A DNA stretch of 64,000 nt from Helicobacter pylori (GCF_009689985.1 NZ_QBAW01000001.1:310001-374000), one strand, 5' to 3'; numbered from the stretch's first letter, positions 38,792-50,012 are shown. Program-made: numbers and translations. The notes: generated by a model from the sequence alone, not told the origin.

Positions 38792-39679
38792 ATGAAAAAA
38801 AATATCTTGAATTTAGCGTTAGTGGGCGCGTTGAGCGCGTCGTTTTTGATGGCCAAGCCGGCTCATAACGCAAATAACGCTAAAAAAACGGCTGAAGCAC
38901 AAGGAAGCGTGTTAGCGACAGTAGATGGTAAGCCCATCACTAAAAGCGATTTTGACATGATCAAACAACGCAACCCTAATTTTGATTTTGACAAGCTTAA
39001 AGAGAAAGAAAAAGAAGCCTTGATTGATCAAGCCATTCGCACCGCACTTGTAGAAAATGAAGCTAAAACCGAGAGATTGGATAACACTCCAGAATTTAAA
39101 GCGATGATGGAAGCGGTTAAAAAACAGGCTTTGGTGGAATTTTGGGCGAAAAAACAGGCTGAAGAAGTGAAAAAAGTCCAAATCCCAGAAAAAGAAATGC
39201 AAGATTTTTACAACGCTAATAAAGATCAGCTTTTTGTCAAGCAAGAAGCCCATGCTAGGCATATTTTGGTGAAAACCGAAGATGAGGCTAAGCGGATTAT
39301 TTCTGAGATTGACAAACAGCCAAAGGCTAAAAAAGAAGCCAAATTCATTGAGTTAGCCAATCGTGATACGATTGATCCTAACAGCAAGAACGCACAAAAT
39401 GGCGGTGATTTAGGGAAATTCCAAAAAAACCAAATGGCTCCGGATTTTTCTAAAGCCGCTTTCGCTTTAACCCCTGGGGATTACACTAAAACCCCTGTTA
39501 AAACGGAGTTTGGTTATCATATTATCTATTTGATTTCTAAAGATAGCCCTGTAACTTACACTTATGATCAGGCTAAACCCACCATTAAGGGGATGTTACA
39601 AGAAAAGCTTTTCCAAGAACGCATGAATCAAAAAATTGAGGAACTAAGAAAGCACGCTAAAATTGTTATCAACAAGTGA
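38792..39679 (+). CDS. secreted peptidyl-prolyl cis-trans isomerase (parvulin/SurA-like)
   Basis: A 295-residue periplasmic or secreted protein. Signal peptide LALVGALSASFLMA, a helical SurA-type N-terminal part (residues 35-140), and a rotamase domain of the PpiC class with EAHARHILVKTEDEAK near 150, NGGDLGKFQKNQMAPDFSKA near 200 and TPVKTEFGYHIIYL near 233. Folds outer-membrane proteins; also reported as a host-active antigen (HP0175). Aldolase follows 16 bases later. Confidence 0.93.
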   Translation: MKKNILNLALVGALSASFLMAKPAHNANNAKKTAEAQGSVLATVDGKPITKSDFDMIKQRNPNFDFDKLKEKEKEALIDQAIRTALVENEAKTERLDNTPEFKAMMEAVKKQALVEFWAKKQAEEVKKVQIPEKEMQDFYNANKDQLFVKQEAHARHILVKTEDEAKRIISEIDKQPKAKKEAKFIELANRDTIDPNSKNAQNGGDLGKFQKNQMAPDFSKAAFALTPGDYTKTPVKTEFGYHIIYLISKDSPVTYTYDQAKPTIKGMLQEKLFQERMNQKIEELRKHAKIVINK

Positions 39680-39695
39680 TTGATGAGGTGTTATC

Positions 39696-40619
39696 ATGTT
39701 AGTTAAAGGCAATGAAATCTTGTTAAAAGCCCATAAAGAAGGTTATGGGGTAGGGGCGTTTAATTTCGTGAATTTTGAAATGCTAAACGCTATTTTTGAA
39801 GCAGGAAATGAGGAAAATTCCCCGCTTTTCATTCAAGCGAGTGAAGGAGCGATCAAATACATGGGGATTGATATGGCGGTGGGCATGGTGAAAGTCATGT
39901 GCGAACGCTACCCACACATTCCTGTAGCCTTACACTTAGATCATGGCACGACTTTTGAAAGCTGCGAAAAAGCCGTGAAAGCGGGTTTCACTTCTGTGAT
40001 GATTGATGCGTCTCATCATGCTTTTGAAGAAAATTTGGAATTGACTTCTAAAGTGGTCAAAATGGCGCACAACGCTGGGGTGAGCGTGGAAGCGGAGTTG
40101 GGGCGTTTAATGGGGATTGAAGACAACATTTCAGTAGATGAAAAAGACGCGGTGTTAGTGAATCCTAAAGAAGCGGAGCAGTTTGTCAAAGAATCTCAAG
40201 TGGATTACTTAGCCCCAGCCATTGGGACAAGCCATGGAGCGTTTAAGTTTAAGGGCGAGCCAAAATTGGATTTTGAACGCTTGCAAGAAGTCAAAAGGCT
40301 CACTAATATCCCTTTAGTCTTGCATGGAGCGAGTGCGATACCAGATGATGTGAGGAAATCTTATTTGGATGCTGGAGGCGATTTGAAAGGATCTAAGGGC
40401 GTGCCTTTTGAATTTTTACAAGAATCTGTGAAAGGGGGGATCAATAAGGTCAATACCGACACGGATTTGAGGATCGCTTTCATCGCAGAGGTGCGCAAGG
40501 TGGCTAATGAAGATAAGAGCCAATTTGATTTGAGAAAGTTTTTTTCTCCGGCCCAATTAGCGCTTAAAAATGTGGTCAAAGAGCGCATGAAGCTTTTGGG
40601 CAGCGCTAATAAAATTTAA
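39696..40619 (+). CDS. fba: fructose-bisphosphate aldolase, class II
   Basis: Zinc-dependent aldolase of 307 residues. Zinc ligands are in VALHLDHGTTFESC near residue 80, AELGRLMG near 132 and LVLHGASAIPDD near 208; the NTDTDLR phosphate site is near 252. Serves gluconeogenesis in H. pylori. Start ATG 39696 follows TGAGGTGTTATC. HP0176. Confidence 0.96.
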   Translation: MLVKGNEILLKAHKEGYGVGAFNFVNFEMLNAIFEAGNEENSPLFIQASEGAIKYMGIDMAVGMVKVMCERYPHIPVALHLDHGTTFESCEKAVKAGFTSVMIDASHHAFEENLELTSKVVKMAHNAGVSVEAELGRLMGIEDNISVDEKDAVLVNPKEAEQFVKESQVDYLAPAIGTSHGAFKFKGEPKLDFERLQEVKRLTNIPLVLHGASAIPDDVRKSYLDAGGDLKGSKGVPFEFLQESVKGGINKVNTDTDLRIAFIAEVRKVANEDKSQFDLRKFFSPAQLALKNVVKERMKLLGSANKI

Positions 40620-40640
40620 CCAACAAGGAAAGAGTGTAAC

Positions 40641-41204
40641 ATGGCAATTGGGATGAGTGAGCTCAAAAAGGGCTTGAAAATTGAATTGGGGGGTGTGCCT
40701 TATAGGATCGTAGAATACCAGCATGTCAAGCCCGGCAAGGGTGCGGCTTTTGTGCGCGCGAAAATCAAGTCGTTTTTAGATGGCAAGGTGATTGAAAAGA
40801 CTTTCCATGCGGGGGATAAGTGCGAAGAGCCTAATCTGGTTGAAAAAACGATGCAATACCTTTATCATGATGGCGATACATACCAATTCATGGACATAGA
40901 GAGCTATGAGCAAATCGCTTTGAACGACTCTCAAGTGGGCGAGGCTTCTAAATGGATGCTGGACGGCATGCAAGTGCAGGTTTTATTGCATAATGACAAG
41001 GCGATTTCAGTGGATGTGCCGCAAGTTGTGGCTCTAAAGATTGTAGAAACGGCTCCTAATTTTAAGGGCGATACTTCTAGTGCGAGCAAAAAACCAGCGA
41101 CTTTAGAAACCGGTGCGGTCGTGCAAGTGCCTTTCCATGTTTTAGAGGGTGAGGTGATTAAAGTCAATACGGAAACAGAAGAGTATCTTGAAAAGGTGAA
41201 GTGA
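40641..41204 (+). CDS. efp: elongation factor P
   Basis: A 187-residue three-domain EF-P that helps ribosomes through polyproline. The modified-lysine loop is [10 protein letters not shown], with the lysine near residue 35. Ends with the usual [13 protein letters not shown]. Interesting beside proline-run proteins such as the ArsS tail and CheZ here. HP0177. Confidence 0.96.
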   Translation: MAIGMSELKKGLKIELGGVPYRIVEYQHVKPGKGAAFVRAKIKSFLDGKVIEKTFHAGDKCEEPNLVEKTMQYLYHDGDTYQFMDIESYEQIALNDSQVGEASKWMLDGMQVQVLLHNDKAISVDVPQVVALKIVETAPNFKGDTSSASKKPATLETGAVVQVPFHVLEGEVIKVNTETEEYLEKVK

Positions 41205-41252
41205 GATTATTTTTTTTATTGGGTTAGCGTTTTTAGACACAGCCTTTTTGTC

Positions 41253-41285
41253 ATAAGGGGTATTATCAGCCCCCTTATTTGGGCT
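41253..41285 (+). terminator. terminator-like hairpin after efp
   Basis: ATAAGGGG (41253-41260) pairs with CCCCTTAT (41271-41278), loop TATTATCAGC, then TTGGGCTTTGTTT; the T content downstream is moderate. Confidence 0.5.
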
Positions 41286-41294
41286 TTGTTTAAA

Positions 41295-41540
41295 ATGCGT
41301 GTGGAATCTGTGGTTAGAAATTATTTAAAATGGATTGACTTTTTTTATTGAGTGCCAATAAAAATATTCAAAGGCATTTTTTAAGATTAAATAAGAGATT
41401 GATATAAGAGATTGATTTAATCAAGCGGATAATCTCTTAAAAAAGCATTTTTTGGGGTTAGGGATTAAACGCAAAATATTCCCTTAAAAAAATGGGTTTT
41501 GTTATAAAGTTTAAAACGATAGCAACAAAGTAATCCTGTT
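41295..41540. repeat. dispersed intergenic repeat, copy C, with a broken peptide frame
   Basis: AAAAATATTCAAAGGCATTT at 41361 matches the start of copies A and B; about 80 bases on, TTTTTTGGGGTTAGGGATTA and ATTCCCTT match their hairpin region. A frame from ATG 41295 reads 18 residues to TGA and continues in frame as VPIKIFKGIF. The gap 41205-41707 holds the efp terminator and this repeat only. Confidence 0.45.
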
Positions 41541-41707
41541 TTTATTAAAAATTAAAGTTAATTGAGATTCAAATAAGGCTCTAGGCAACATTTGATGAGA
41601 GCGATGCCCCTATCCCCTTAAGAGTTTAAAATAAAGAAAATGAGTTTAAAATCAAATCTAAAACCATAAAACAAAATTAAAAACCCCATTTTTTAATCAA
41701 AACAAAC

Positions 41708-42730
41708 CTACAGTGAGCGTTCTATATCATCAGCACTTAAAGGGGTGTTGGCTTTTAAAAATTTTGACGCCTTTTGGCCTAAAATTTCTTTATAAAATTT
41801 AGGGTGTAAGCCAAGGTTGGGGCGTAAGGCTTTGATATTATCGCTAGTCAATGCTTCGCCTTTTTGAATATCCTTAATGACAAATAAAGAGCGAGCGAAG
41901 AATCTTCGCTTTTCTAAAGTCTTTGGATTGATTCTTGGCTCTTCTTCGCCTAAGGCTAAAACGCTTTGCTTGATGGCTTCAACCATGCTTTTAAATTCGT
42001 TAAAATCCATGCTAAAAGCGCTGTCTGGGGTTTGTAAGGATTTGTTTAAAATGAAATGCTTTTCTATCATGCTCGCTCCTAAAGTGGTGGCTAAAATGGG
42101 GCAAAGAGAGCCAATCGTGTGATCGCTCAAGCCAAATTTAACGCCAAAGGTTTCGCCTAATTTAACCATGCTCAATAAGTTAGCGTCTTCTATTTTACTG
42201 GGATAAGCGCTCACGCATTTTAAAAGGGTGATGTCAAAATTATTCACGCCTTTGCACAAAGAAATAGCGTCTTGCAATTCAGTGCTTGTAGCGATACCGC
42301 TAGAAAGGATAATGGGTTTTTGTGTGCGAGCGGCTTTTTCAATCAAGTCTAAATCAACGATTTCAAAACTAGCGATTTTATACATGGGGCAATTCAAGCT
42401 CTCTAAAAGCTCTAAAGCTTGTGAACTAAAAGGCGAGCTAAAAATGCCTAAATCAAGCTTTCTAGCCAACTCAAACAATTCCGCATGCCATTCTAGGGGG
42501 GTAGAAGCCTTTTGATACAATTCATACAGATTTTCTTTATCCCATAAAGTGCCTTGAATGATGAAAGGATTTTCTTTAGAATCTAAAGTCATGCAGCTTG
42601 GCGTGTAGGTTTGGAGCTTGACAAAATCCGCGCCGCTTTCCTTAATGGCATGAAGGCTTTCTTTGGCGAGATTTAAATCTTGGTTATGATTAGCGCTCAA
42701 TTCAGCGACAATTTTAGGGCGTTGCAACAT
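41708..42730 (-). CDS. pseI: pseudaminic acid synthase (NeuB family)
   Basis: Condenses phosphoenolpyruvate with a 6-deoxy-AltdiNAc sugar to make pseudaminic acid, the sugar on H. pylori flagellins. 340 residues: NeuB barrel with EL(S)ANHNQDLN at the N-terminus, KIASFEI near 118, LLKCVSAYPSKIEDANL near 190 and GLSDHTIG near 222, followed by an SAF domain at residues 280-340. The assignment to pseudaminic rather than sialic acid comes from species knowledge (HP0178). Confidence 0.92.
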   Translation of the reverse strand: MLQRPKIVAELSANHNQDLNLAKESLHAIKESGADFVKLQTYTPSCMTLDSKENPFIIQGTLWDKENLYELYQKASTPLEWHAELFELARKLDLGIFSSPFSSQALELLESLNCPMYKIASFEIVDLDLIEKAARTQKPIILSSGIATSTELQDAISLCKGVNNFDITLLKCVSAYPSKIEDANLLSMVKLGETFGVKFGLSDHTIGSLCPILATTLGASMIEKHFILNKSLQTPDSAFSMDFNEFKSMVEAIKQSVLALGEEEPRINPKTLEKRRFFARSLFVIKDIQKGEALTSDNIKALRPNLGLHPKFYKEILGQKASKFLKANTPLSADDIERSL

Positions 42731-42733
42731 TTC

Positions 42734-43375
42734 TTATTTTTCCTTAATCAAAACTTCTTTTTCTAGGCGATAGACTTGAGAGCAAGTGAAGGCTAAATGC
42801 TCATCATGCGTGGCTAAAACTAACGCCCCTTCGTTTTCTGTAATGTAATTTTGCAGCATGCTGATGACTTGATTAGCGCTAATGGTGTCTAAATTCCCGG
42901 TGGGTTCATCAGCGATAATGATTTGGGGTTTTTTAGAAAGCACTCTGGCGATGCTTAAGCGTTGTTGCTGGCCGCCGCTCAATTCACCCACGCCTTGTTT
43001 TAGGGTGTGGGCTATGCCTAATTGTTCTAAAAGGGAATGATTTATTTCTTGCTTGGCTAGGATTGAAGCGACTTGCAAGTTTTCTAAAGCGCTAAAACCC
43101 TTAAAAAGGTAATGCGATTGAAAAACGATGCCCACTTTTAAGCGCCGTAATTCCAAAAGCTTTTTGGAATTTAAAGCATAAATATCTTGGTGTTCTAACA
43201 AACTAACTGTTCCGCTATCCGGTTTTAGCATGGTGGCTAGATGGCTTAAAAGCGTGCTTTTACCGCTCCCGCTCACGCCTAAAATCGCTAGGCTTTCTTT
43301 GGGTTTAATGCGCAAATTCACGCCATTATAAAGAGGCTTTTCAAAAGCATGAGAAATATTAACGGCTTTAATCAT
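42734..43375 (-). CDS. ABC transporter ATPase, LolD-like
   Basis: A 213-residue ATPase of the LolD/MacB/FtsE class. Walker [10 protein letters not shown], signature [15 protein letters not shown], Walker [14 protein letters not shown]-loop LATHDEHLA. The permease partner is not adjacent. It is next to lnt, which completes lipoprotein acylation, so a part in lipoprotein release is likely but inferred. HP0179. Confidence 0.85.
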   Translation of the reverse strand: MIKAVNISHAFEKPLYNGVNLRIKPKESLAILGVSGSGKSTLLSHLATMLKPDSGTVSLLEHQDIYALNSKKLLELRRLKVGIVFQSHYLFKGFSALENLQVASILAKQEINHSLLEQLGIAHTLKQGVGELSGGQQQRLSIARVLSKKPQIIIADEPTGNLDTISANQVISMLQNYITENEGALVLATHDEHLAFTCSQVYRLEKEVLIKEK

Positions 43376-44649
43376 GATCGTTTCCTAAAAAGAATATCGC
43401 CTAATAAACTAGGGCTTAAGATGTAAGAAGTTGAAAAATTCGCGCTGTGCAAGATGGTTTTATCATAACGCCTTGCATAGTATTTTAAGAGCGTTCTTTG
43501 TAAGGTGGGTTCAATGCTTGGGCTAAACCATGCGTTATTGCTCATCACGATAAAAATTTTTGAAGGGCTGTTTGAATAAGCGGCTTTGGAAGTGCCTTCA
43601 TAGCAAATCAGGGGGCGAAAAGTAAAATCGTCTAATGTAAAATCGCTGAAATGAGGAGCGTTGCGGTATAAATAAGCGCTCTCGCCAAAAAAGAGTTTTT
43701 CAAGGGGTTTTTGAAGAAACTTGGGTAAAGGCATTATCTCGCCAAAGGGGGCTAAGATCACTTTATCAGCGATCTGAACGCCCTCTTTAGAAAATAAAAA
43801 CGAGCTGTTATAAAGGCTATAGCCTTGGGTGCGCAATGTCCCTATTAAAATAGCAATATCATCGCTCAAATATTCTAGCTTCGCTTTAAAGGGGGAGTTC
43901 TCTAAAGCGATGGGGTAGGCGGTTTCTGGAAAAACAATCAAGGTTTTTTGCTTATTTTGAGCGAGCTTGATTTCTTTAAGAATGTTGTTTTCAATATTGT
44001 TAAGGTAGTTTGAGTCAAATTTCAAATCCTGGGGCGTTTTTGTAGAGACTAATTCAATATTTCCAACCTTTTTTAAATCGCTTGTTTTGAAACCATTAAA
44101 ATCCAACGCGCCCAGTAACAATAAAACCGCTATGATCCTGTATTTTTTAAATTGTTTAGCGCTCAAAAAAATGCAAGCCAAAAAAACAAGCCCTAGCGAT
44201 AATTTATCCACCCTAAACACGCTATAAGAAAAAAAGCTATCCGGGACTAACCAATCAAATCCAAAGGGGTGGATAAAACTAGAGCCTAAAAAACACAAAA
44301 GCCTGAAGTAGGGGTTTTCAAAATAGAGCAACAAATAAAATAAAACCCCATAAACTAACGCTATTAAAACAATGATTAAGGGCAATAAATAAGTGAAATC
44401 CGAGTAGCGAAAGCTTAAAGCGCACCAATAAAACAATAACGCTCCCACAAAAAACCCCAAAGCAAAAGCACTGTTTTTTGGGGTTTTTAAAAACGCTAGC
44501 ATGCTTAAAGGGGCTAATAGGCTTGTGAGTATGATAGGAATATAGGGGTTTTCAACCGTATAAGCGTCTAAAACAGCGTTCGCATACACGCTTGAAACAA
44601 ACGCGCACGCCAATAAAAAAGCGTTTTGATTGAATAAAATAAGACGCAT
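43372..44649 (-). CDS. lnt: apolipoprotein N-acyltransferase
   Basis: Adds the third acyl chain to lipoproteins at the inner membrane. 425 residues, shorter than the E. coli enzyme (512) mainly in the membrane part. About seven helices, then a nitrilase-type domain with the Glu-Lys-Cys triad: Glu in [10 protein letters not shown] near 240, Lys near [15 protein letters not shown] near 293, Cys in [14 protein letters not shown] near 345, and [10 protein letters not shown]. Overlaps the ATPase gene by four bases. HP0180. Confidence 0.93.
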   Translation of the reverse strand: MRLILFNQNAFLLACAFVSSVYANAVLDAYTVENPYIPIILTSLLAPLSMLAFLKTPKNSAFALGFFVGALLFYWCALSFRYSDFTYLLPLIIVLIALVYGVLFYLLLYFENPYFRLLCFLGSSFIHPFGFDWLVPDSFFSYSVFRVDKLSLGLVFLACIFLSAKQFKKYRIIAVLLLLGALDFNGFKTSDLKKVGNIELVSTKTPQDLKFDSNYLNNIENNILKEIKLAQNKQKTLIVFPETAYPIALENSPFKAKLEYLSDDIAILIGTLRTQGYSLYNSSFLFSKEGVQIADKVILAPFGEIMPLPKFLQKPLEKLFFGESAYLYRNAPHFSDFTLDDFTFRPLICYEGTSKAAYSNSPSKIFIVMSNNAWFSPSIEPTLQRTLLKYYARRYDKTILHSANFSTSYILSPSLLGDILFRKRS

Positions 44650-44880
44650 GGCTAAATTTTGAAACCTTGAGATTGTTTTAGTGTATTATAGCTATATTTT
44701 AATTTAAGAATTTTAGATTGATTTTTTTAAGGGTAGTTTTTTTTAAGTTGTGTTATTATTTTCGAATTTCAAGTCTAAAGAGTGTGAATTGGCATGATTT
44801 AAGAGTAATGGGTGTTTTTGAACGCTTACTATCTTTATGCTTTATGCGAGATATATGAGAGAAAGGTTTGGGTTTAGGGT

Positions 44881-45582
44881 TTGAACTATATTGATTTGGC
44901 GTTACTTGTGGTGGTGGTAGCCTTTGGGATTAGGGGGTTTTATCATGGCTTCGTGAGTGAAGTGGCGGGGACTTTAGGGATTGTGCTTGGCGTGTATTTA
45001 GCGTCTCGCTATTCTGTGGCTGTTGGGAATTTATTTTCAGAGCATTTGTATGATTTAAGAAATGAAACCATGACGAATCTCATCGGTTTTTTATTGGTGT
45101 TAGCGTCTATTTGGGTGTTTTTTTTAGCTTTTGGAGTGTTGCTAGGCAAGGTGTTAGTCTTTAGCGGGTTAGGCATTATAGACAAAGCGTTAGGGTTTAT
45201 TTTTTCATGCTTAAAGACTTTTTTAGTGCTTTCTTTTATCCTTTATGTGCTCTCTAAAATGGAAGTAATGAAAGACGCTAACGCCTATTTGCAAGAAAAA
45301 AGCGCTTTTTTTTCTACCATGAAAAGCATCGCCAGTAAGATCATGCGCCTTGATGGCGTCAAACATGTGGAGCAAAACCTTAAAGGCAACCTTGAAGAAA
45401 TGAGCGATGAAGTCAAAAACAAAGAATCTTTTAATAAAAATAAAGAGTCTTTTAATAAAACGATGGATAAGGGCGTGGAATCTCTAAAAGAAAAGGCTAA
45501 AGATTTGCCTAAAAACATGTTAGATCCAAAAGCTAACCAAACCCCACCAAACCCCACCCCATCTAATAAAGAACCCCTATAA
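44881..45582 (+). CDS. cvpA: CvpA-family membrane protein
   Basis: A 233-residue protein: four membrane helices in residues 1-125 with the CvpA pattern (NYIDLALLVVVVAFGIRGFYHGF), then a charged tail with a repeated KESFNKNKESFNK and a proline-rich end. CvpA proteins affect envelope homeostasis. It begins at TTG 44881, after TTTAGGG. The upstream 231 bases hold promoters of cvpA and lnt but no gene. HP0181. Confidence 0.85.
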   Translation: MNYIDLALLVVVVAFGIRGFYHGFVSEVAGTLGIVLGVYLASRYSVAVGNLFSEHLYDLRNETMTNLIGFLLVLASIWVFFLAFGVLLGKVLVFSGLGIIDKALGFIFSCLKTFLVLSFILYVLSKMEVMKDANAYLQEKSAFFSTMKSIASKIMRLDGVKHVEQNLKGNLEEMSDEVKNKESFNKNKESFNKTMDKGVESLKEKAKDLPKNMLDPKANQTPPNPTPSNKEPL

Positions 45583-45591
45583 AGGCATCAC

Positions 45592-47097
45592 ATGTTTTCT
45601 AACCAATACATCCAACAACGCATCCATAAAGCCAATAGCTTGAGAGAAGAAGGGAAAAACCCTTATAAAAATGGCTTGAAACGAAGCCTCACCAACGCCG
45701 CTTTTTTAGAAAAATACGCTTATGTTAAGGGTTTAGAAGAGCCTAAAGACAAAGAAAAATGCGAAAGTATTGTAGGGAGGGTCAAGCTTTTGCGTTTAAT
45801 GGGTAAGGCATGTTTTATTAAAGTTGAAGATGAAAGCACGATTTTGCAAGCTTATGTTTCGCAAAATGAATTGAATGATGAGTTTAAAAGCTTGAAAAAG
45901 CATTTAGAAGTGGGCGATATTGTGTTGGTGAAAGGCTTCCCTTTTGCTACCAAAACCGGTGAATTAAGCATTCATGCCCTAGAATTTCATATTTTAAGCA
46001 AAACTATTGTGCCTTTACCTGAAAAGTTTCATGGATTAAGCGATATAGAATTGCGTTACCGCCAGCGCTACTTGGATTTGATCGTCAATCCTAGCGTTAA
46101 AGATGTGTTTAAAAAGCGCAGTTTGATTGTCTCTAGCGTGCGGAAATTCTTTGAAATGGAAGGGTTTTTGGAAGTGGAAACCCCTATGATGCACCCCATT
46201 CCTGGCGGGGCGAACGCAAGGCCTTTTATCACTTATCATAACGCTTTAGAAGTTGAAAGGTATTTGAGAATCGCTCCAGAATTATACCTTAAACGCTTGA
46301 TTGTGGGGGGTTTTGAAGCGGTGTTTGAAATCAATCGTAATTTCAGGAATGAGGGCATGGATCACAGCCATAACCCCGAATTTACGATGATTGAATTTTA
46401 TTGGGCGTATCACACTTATGAAGATTTGATTGAACTCAGTAAGAGGCTATTTGACTACTTGCTAAAGACTTTAAATTTAGATTCAAAAATCATCTATAAC
46501 GATATGGAAGTGGATTTCAACCAAACGAGCGTGATTTCCTATTTGGACGCTTTAGAAACAATAGGGGGCATCAGTAAGGATATTTTAGAAAAAGAAGACA
46601 GGCTTTTGGCTTATTTGTTAGAGCGAGGCGTTAAAGTAGAGCCCAATCTCACTTATGGCAAGTTACTCGCTGAAGCGTTTGATCATTTTGTAGAGCACCA
46701 ACTCATTAACCCCACTTTTGTAACCCAATACCCTATTGAGATTAGCCCTTTAGCCAGACGCAACGATAGTAACCCTAATATTGCTGACAGGTTTGAATTG
46801 TTTATTGCAGGTAAAGAAATCGCTAATGGCTTTAGCGAGTTGAATGATCCTTTGGATCAATTAGAACGCTTTAAAAATCAAGTGGCTGAGAAAGAAAAAG
46901 GCGATGAAGAAGCCCAATACATGGATGAAGATTATGTGTGGGCCCTAGCCCATGGAATGCCCCCCACTGCAGGGCAAGGCATAGGCATTGACAGGTTAGT
47001 GATGTTACTCACTGGGGCTAAAAGCATTAAAGATGTGATTTTATTCCCAGCGATGCGTCCTGTTAAAAACGATTTTAATATTGAGAGTGGAGAATAA
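45592..47097 (+). CDS. lysS: lysyl-tRNA synthetase, class II
   Basis: Charges tRNA-Lys. 501 residues: N-terminal OB-fold anticodon-binding domain and a class II core with motif 2 [20 protein letters not shown] near 260 and motif 3 [12 protein letters not shown] near 460. Stops one base inside the glyA start (ATAATG). HP0182. Confidence 0.97.
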   Translation: MFSNQYIQQRIHKANSLREEGKNPYKNGLKRSLTNAAFLEKYAYVKGLEEPKDKEKCESIVGRVKLLRLMGKACFIKVEDESTILQAYVSQNELNDEFKSLKKHLEVGDIVLVKGFPFATKTGELSIHALEFHILSKTIVPLPEKFHGLSDIELRYRQRYLDLIVNPSVKDVFKKRSLIVSSVRKFFEMEGFLEVETPMMHPIPGGANARPFITYHNALEVERYLRIAPELYLKRLIVGGFEAVFEINRNFRNEGMDHSHNPEFTMIEFYWAYHTYEDLIELSKRLFDYLLKTLNLDSKIIYNDMEVDFNQTSVISYLDALETIGGISKDILEKEDRLLAYLLERGVKVEPNLTYGKLLAEAFDHFVEHQLINPTFVTQYPIEISPLARRNDSNPNIADRFELFIAGKEIANGFSELNDPLDQLERFKNQVAEKEKGDEEAQYMDEDYVWALAHGMPPTAGQGIGIDRLVMLLTGAKSIKDVILFPAMRPVKNDFNIESGE

Positions 47098-48347
47098 TGG
47101 CGTATTTTTTAGAACAAACGGATAGTGAAATTTTTGAATTGATCTTTGAAGAATATAAGCGGCAAAATGAGCATTTAGAAATGATAGCGAGCGAGAATTA
47201 CACTTTTCCTAGTGTTATGGAAGCTATGGGGAGCATTTTAACCAACAAATACGCTGAAGGATATCCTAACAAGCGCTATTATGGAGGCTGTGAAGTGGTG
47301 GATAAAATAGAAAGCCTAGCCATAGAAAGGGCTAAAAAGCTTTTTAATTGCCAGTTCGCTAACGTGCAAGCGCATTCAGGCTCACAAGCTAATAACGCTG
47401 TCTATCACGCTCTTTTAAAGCCTTATGACAAGATTTTAGGCATGGATTTAAGCTGTGGAGGGCATTTAACGCATGGCGCTAAAGTGAGTTTAACCGGCAA
47501 GCATTATCAGAGCTTTTCTTATGGCGTGAATTTGGATGGCTATATTGATTATGAAGAAGCGCTAAAAATCGCTCAGAGCGTTAAGCCAGAAATCATTGTG
47601 TGCGGGTTTTCAGCTTATCCAAGGGAGATTGATTTTAAGAAATTTAGAGAAATCGCTGATGCAGTGGGAGCGTTACTACTAGGCGATATAGCCCATGTGG
47701 CAGGGCTTGTGGTCGCTGATGAGCATGCCCATCCTTTCCCGCATTGCCATGTGGTTTCAAGCACCACTCATAAGACTTTAAGAGGGCCTAGAGGGGGGCT
47801 TATTTTAACTAATGATGAAGAGATAGCGGCCAAGATTGACAAAGCGATTTTTCCAGGGACTCAAGGCGGGCCTTTGATGCATGCAATTGCTGCTAAAGCG
47901 GTGGGGTTTAAAGAGAATCTAAAACCAGAATTTAAAGCTTATGCAAAATTAGTGAAATCTAACATGCAAGTTCTCGCTAAAGCGTTAAAAGAAAAAAACC
48001 ATAAGTTGGTGAGCGGTGGCACTTCTAACCATTTGCTTTTAATGGATTTCTTAGATAAGCCTTATAGCGGGAAAGACGCTGATATTGCATTAGGGAATGC
48101 CGGAATCACCGTGAATAAAAACACCATTCCTGGCGAAACGCGCAGCCCTTTTGTAACGAGCGGGATAAGGATTGGCTCAGCGGCATTGAGCGCAAGGGGC
48201 ATGGGAGCTAAGGAATTTGAAATCATAGGGAATAAAATATCGGATATTTTGAATGATATTAATAATGTTAGTTTGCAATTGCATGTGAAAGAAGAATTGA
48301 AAGCCATGGCCAGTCAATTCCCTGTGTACCACCAACCCATTTTTTAA
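47097..48347 (+). CDS. glyA: serine hydroxymethyltransferase
   Basis: PLP enzyme that makes glycine and methylene-tetrahydrofolate from serine. 416 residues. [27 protein letters not shown] and the PLP lysine in [15 protein letters not shown] near 225 are conserved. Overlaps lysS by one base. In C1 metabolism it supplies methylation together with MetK in the same window. HP0183. Confidence 0.97.
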   Translation: MAYFLEQTDSEIFELIFEEYKRQNEHLEMIASENYTFPSVMEAMGSILTNKYAEGYPNKRYYGGCEVVDKIESLAIERAKKLFNCQFANVQAHSGSQANNAVYHALLKPYDKILGMDLSCGGHLTHGAKVSLTGKHYQSFSYGVNLDGYIDYEEALKIAQSVKPEIIVCGFSAYPREIDFKKFREIADAVGALLLGDIAHVAGLVVADEHAHPFPHCHVVSSTTHKTLRGPRGGLILTNDEEIAAKIDKAIFPGTQGGPLMHAIAAKAVGFKENLKPEFKAYAKLVKSNMQVLAKALKEKNHKLVSGGTSNHLLLMDFLDKPYSGKDADIALGNAGITVNKNTIPGETRSPFVTSGIRIGSAALSARGMGAKEFEIIGNKISDILNDINNVSLQLHVKEELKAMASQFPVYHQPIF

Positions 48348-48357
48348 GGGAGTCAAG

Positions 48358-48900
48358 ATGACAGAAATGGAATTAAAGCTCATTAAGATAGACACAAGCC
48401 ATTATTTTGAAAAAAAACCAGGCTTGGGGGAGAGGGTGGATTATGCGGGGCGTTGCTTCTATAATAAATTCCAAAGAGTGAATGCCATGCTCACAAGCTC
48501 GCTCATTCAAAAGCATTTGAAAAAGGAAATAGAAATCGCGCACAACCTCATCTTGCGTAACGATAAGGTGGAAAATATTGTGTTTGATTATAATGGGAGG
48601 AACCCGGAGCGTTTTTATCATAAGGCGCAGTTATTGCTTCGTGAGGAAGGTTTTATGAATTTTACCGCTTATAACACGAAGACACCAGGGCATTTGCATT
48701 TGTACGTGCATAAGGGGCATACGGAATTAGGCGAGGGTGAAAGGTTGGTTAAAACTTTGTCTATGAAATTAGCACAAGGGTTGCCTAAAGAATGGAGAGT
48801 CTTCCCTAGCAATGAATGGCCTAAGGAATTTAATATTTTAGCTTTACCTTATGAAGTATTTGCAAAAGAGCGAGGGAGCTCTTGGGCGAAGCATTTATAA
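48358..48900 (+). CDS. DUF1882-type conserved protein
   Basis: A 180-residue soluble protein of a family limited to Campylobacterota; I assign DUF1882 from memory. Features: [19 protein letters not shown] near the start, [20 protein letters not shown] and [20 protein letters not shown], with conserved His and Tyr residues; the HLHLYVHKG motif recalls primase-like archaeal-eukaryotic folds, tentatively. Follows glyA by ten bases and precedes the SPOR gene. HP0184. Confidence 0.7.
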   Translation: MTEMELKLIKIDTSHYFEKKPGLGERVDYAGRCFYNKFQRVNAMLTSSLIQKHLKKEIEIAHNLILRNDKVENIVFDYNGRNPERFYHKAQLLLREEGFMNFTAYNTKTPGHLHLYVHKGHTELGEGERLVKTLSMKLAQGLPKEWRVFPSNEWPKEFNILALPYEVFAKERGSSWAKHL

Positions 48901-48921
48901 CAATTTTTGAAAGGATTTTTG

Positions 48922-49731
48922 ATGTCAGAAAAAGAAAGACTGAATGAAGTGATCTTAGAAGAAGAAAATAATGGGGGTGGCACTAAAAAGGTGTTTTTGA
49001 TCGTGGCTATAGCCATTATCATTTTAGCGGTGCTTTTAATGGTGTTTTGGAAAAGCACGAGAGTCGCTCCTAAAGAGACTTTTTTACAAACCGATAGCGG
49101 CATGCAAAAAATAGGCAACACTAAAGACGAGAAAAAAGACGATGCGTTTGAAAGTTTGAGTTTGGATCCTTCCAAACAAGAAAGCGATCTGGACAAAGTG
49201 GCGGATAATGTTAAAAAGCAAGAGAATGATGCGTTTAAAATGCCCATTCAAACCGATCAAACTCAAACGGAGATGAAAACAACAGAAGAAACGCAAGAAG
49301 CTAAAAAAGAATTAAAAGCTGTTGAACACACTCCCATGAGTGCTCAAAAAGAATCTCAGGCTGTGGCTAAAAAAGAAACCCCCCATAAAAAGCCTAAAGT
49401 AACCCCTAAAGATAAGGAAGCTCATAAAGATAAAGATAAGCATGCGGCTAAAGAGCCAAAAGCCAAAAAAGAAGCTCATAAAGAAGTTTCTAAAAAAGCC
49501 AATTCTAAAACCAATCTGACTAAAGGGCATTATTTGCAAGTGGGGGTTTTTGCGCACACGCCTAACAAAGCGTTTTTGCAAGCGTTTAACCAATTCCCCC
49601 ATAAGATTGAAGATAGGGGAGCGACGAAGCGCTATCTCATAGGCCCATATAAGAGCAAGCAAGAAGCCTTAATGCATGCTGATGAAGTCAGCAAAAAGAT
49701 GACTAAACCGGTTGTCATAGAAGCACGCTAG
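48922..49731 (+). CDS. SPOR-domain membrane protein
   Basis: A 269-residue bitopic protein: cytoplasmic N-terminus, helix VFLIVAIAIIILAVLLMVFW at about residues 24-43, a long Lys/Glu/Ala-rich periplasmic linker, and a C-terminal SPOR domain beginning GHYLQVGVFAHTPNKAFL and ending RYLIGPYKSKQEAL. SPOR domains bind denuded septal glycan. ATG 48922 follows AAGGATTTTTG. HP0185. Confidence 0.9.
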   Translation: MSEKERLNEVILEEENNGGGTKKVFLIVAIAIIILAVLLMVFWKSTRVAPKETFLQTDSGMQKIGNTKDEKKDDAFESLSLDPSKQESDLDKVADNVKKQENDAFKMPIQTDQTQTEMKTTEETQEAKKELKAVEHTPMSAQKESQAVAKKETPHKKPKVTPKDKEAHKDKDKHAAKEPKAKKEAHKEVSKKANSKTNLTKGHYLQVGVFAHTPNKAFLQAFNQFPHKIEDRGATKRYLIGPYKSKQEALMHADEVSKKMTKPVVIEAR

Positions 49732-49760
49732 GGGTTTGGGCTAAAAATTCTTATTTTTTT

Positions 49761-49820
49761 CTTGGGCGTTTTTAGTGGATCGCCCAAGCTCTAAAACGAT
49801 GGGGTAGCTTTACTCCATCG
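49761..49820 (+). terminator. two hairpins after the SPOR gene
   Basis: CTTGGGCG / CGCCCAAG (49761-49788) and CGATGGGGTA / TACTCCATCG (49797-49820, ten pairs with one G-T, loop GCTT). Neither has a good T run; together they probably end the upstream transcript and mark the edge of the accessory island. Confidence 0.4.
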
Positions 49821-49896
49821 GCTCGGATAATTTTAACAGACAATGAAGATAAACAGATTTTTTTGATCAATTTATTATATTAATGATATTAACCAT

Positions 49897-50012
49897 ATGT
49901 CTAATGATGAAAAAGTAATTTACTTATTTACTGTTATATGTGGGTGTTTAATTTTATTGTGGTGACAGTATTGATTATTTCAATATTGTTATTCACAAAA
50001 TACAGTAAATAA
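49897..50012 (+). pseudogene. small membrane-peptide gene split by a one-base shift
   Basis: ATG 49897 reads MSNDEKVIYLFTVICGCLIL and then LW to TGA at 49963. In the next frame ATG 49938 reads hydrophobic sequence ending SILLFTKYSK at TAA 50010-50012. Joined near the T run at 49952-49958 they give one helix with a charged start and a TKYSK tail, about 38 residues. The region has 10 of 60 bases G or C from 49861. A strong terminator follows at 24 bases. No known family. Confidence 0.3.
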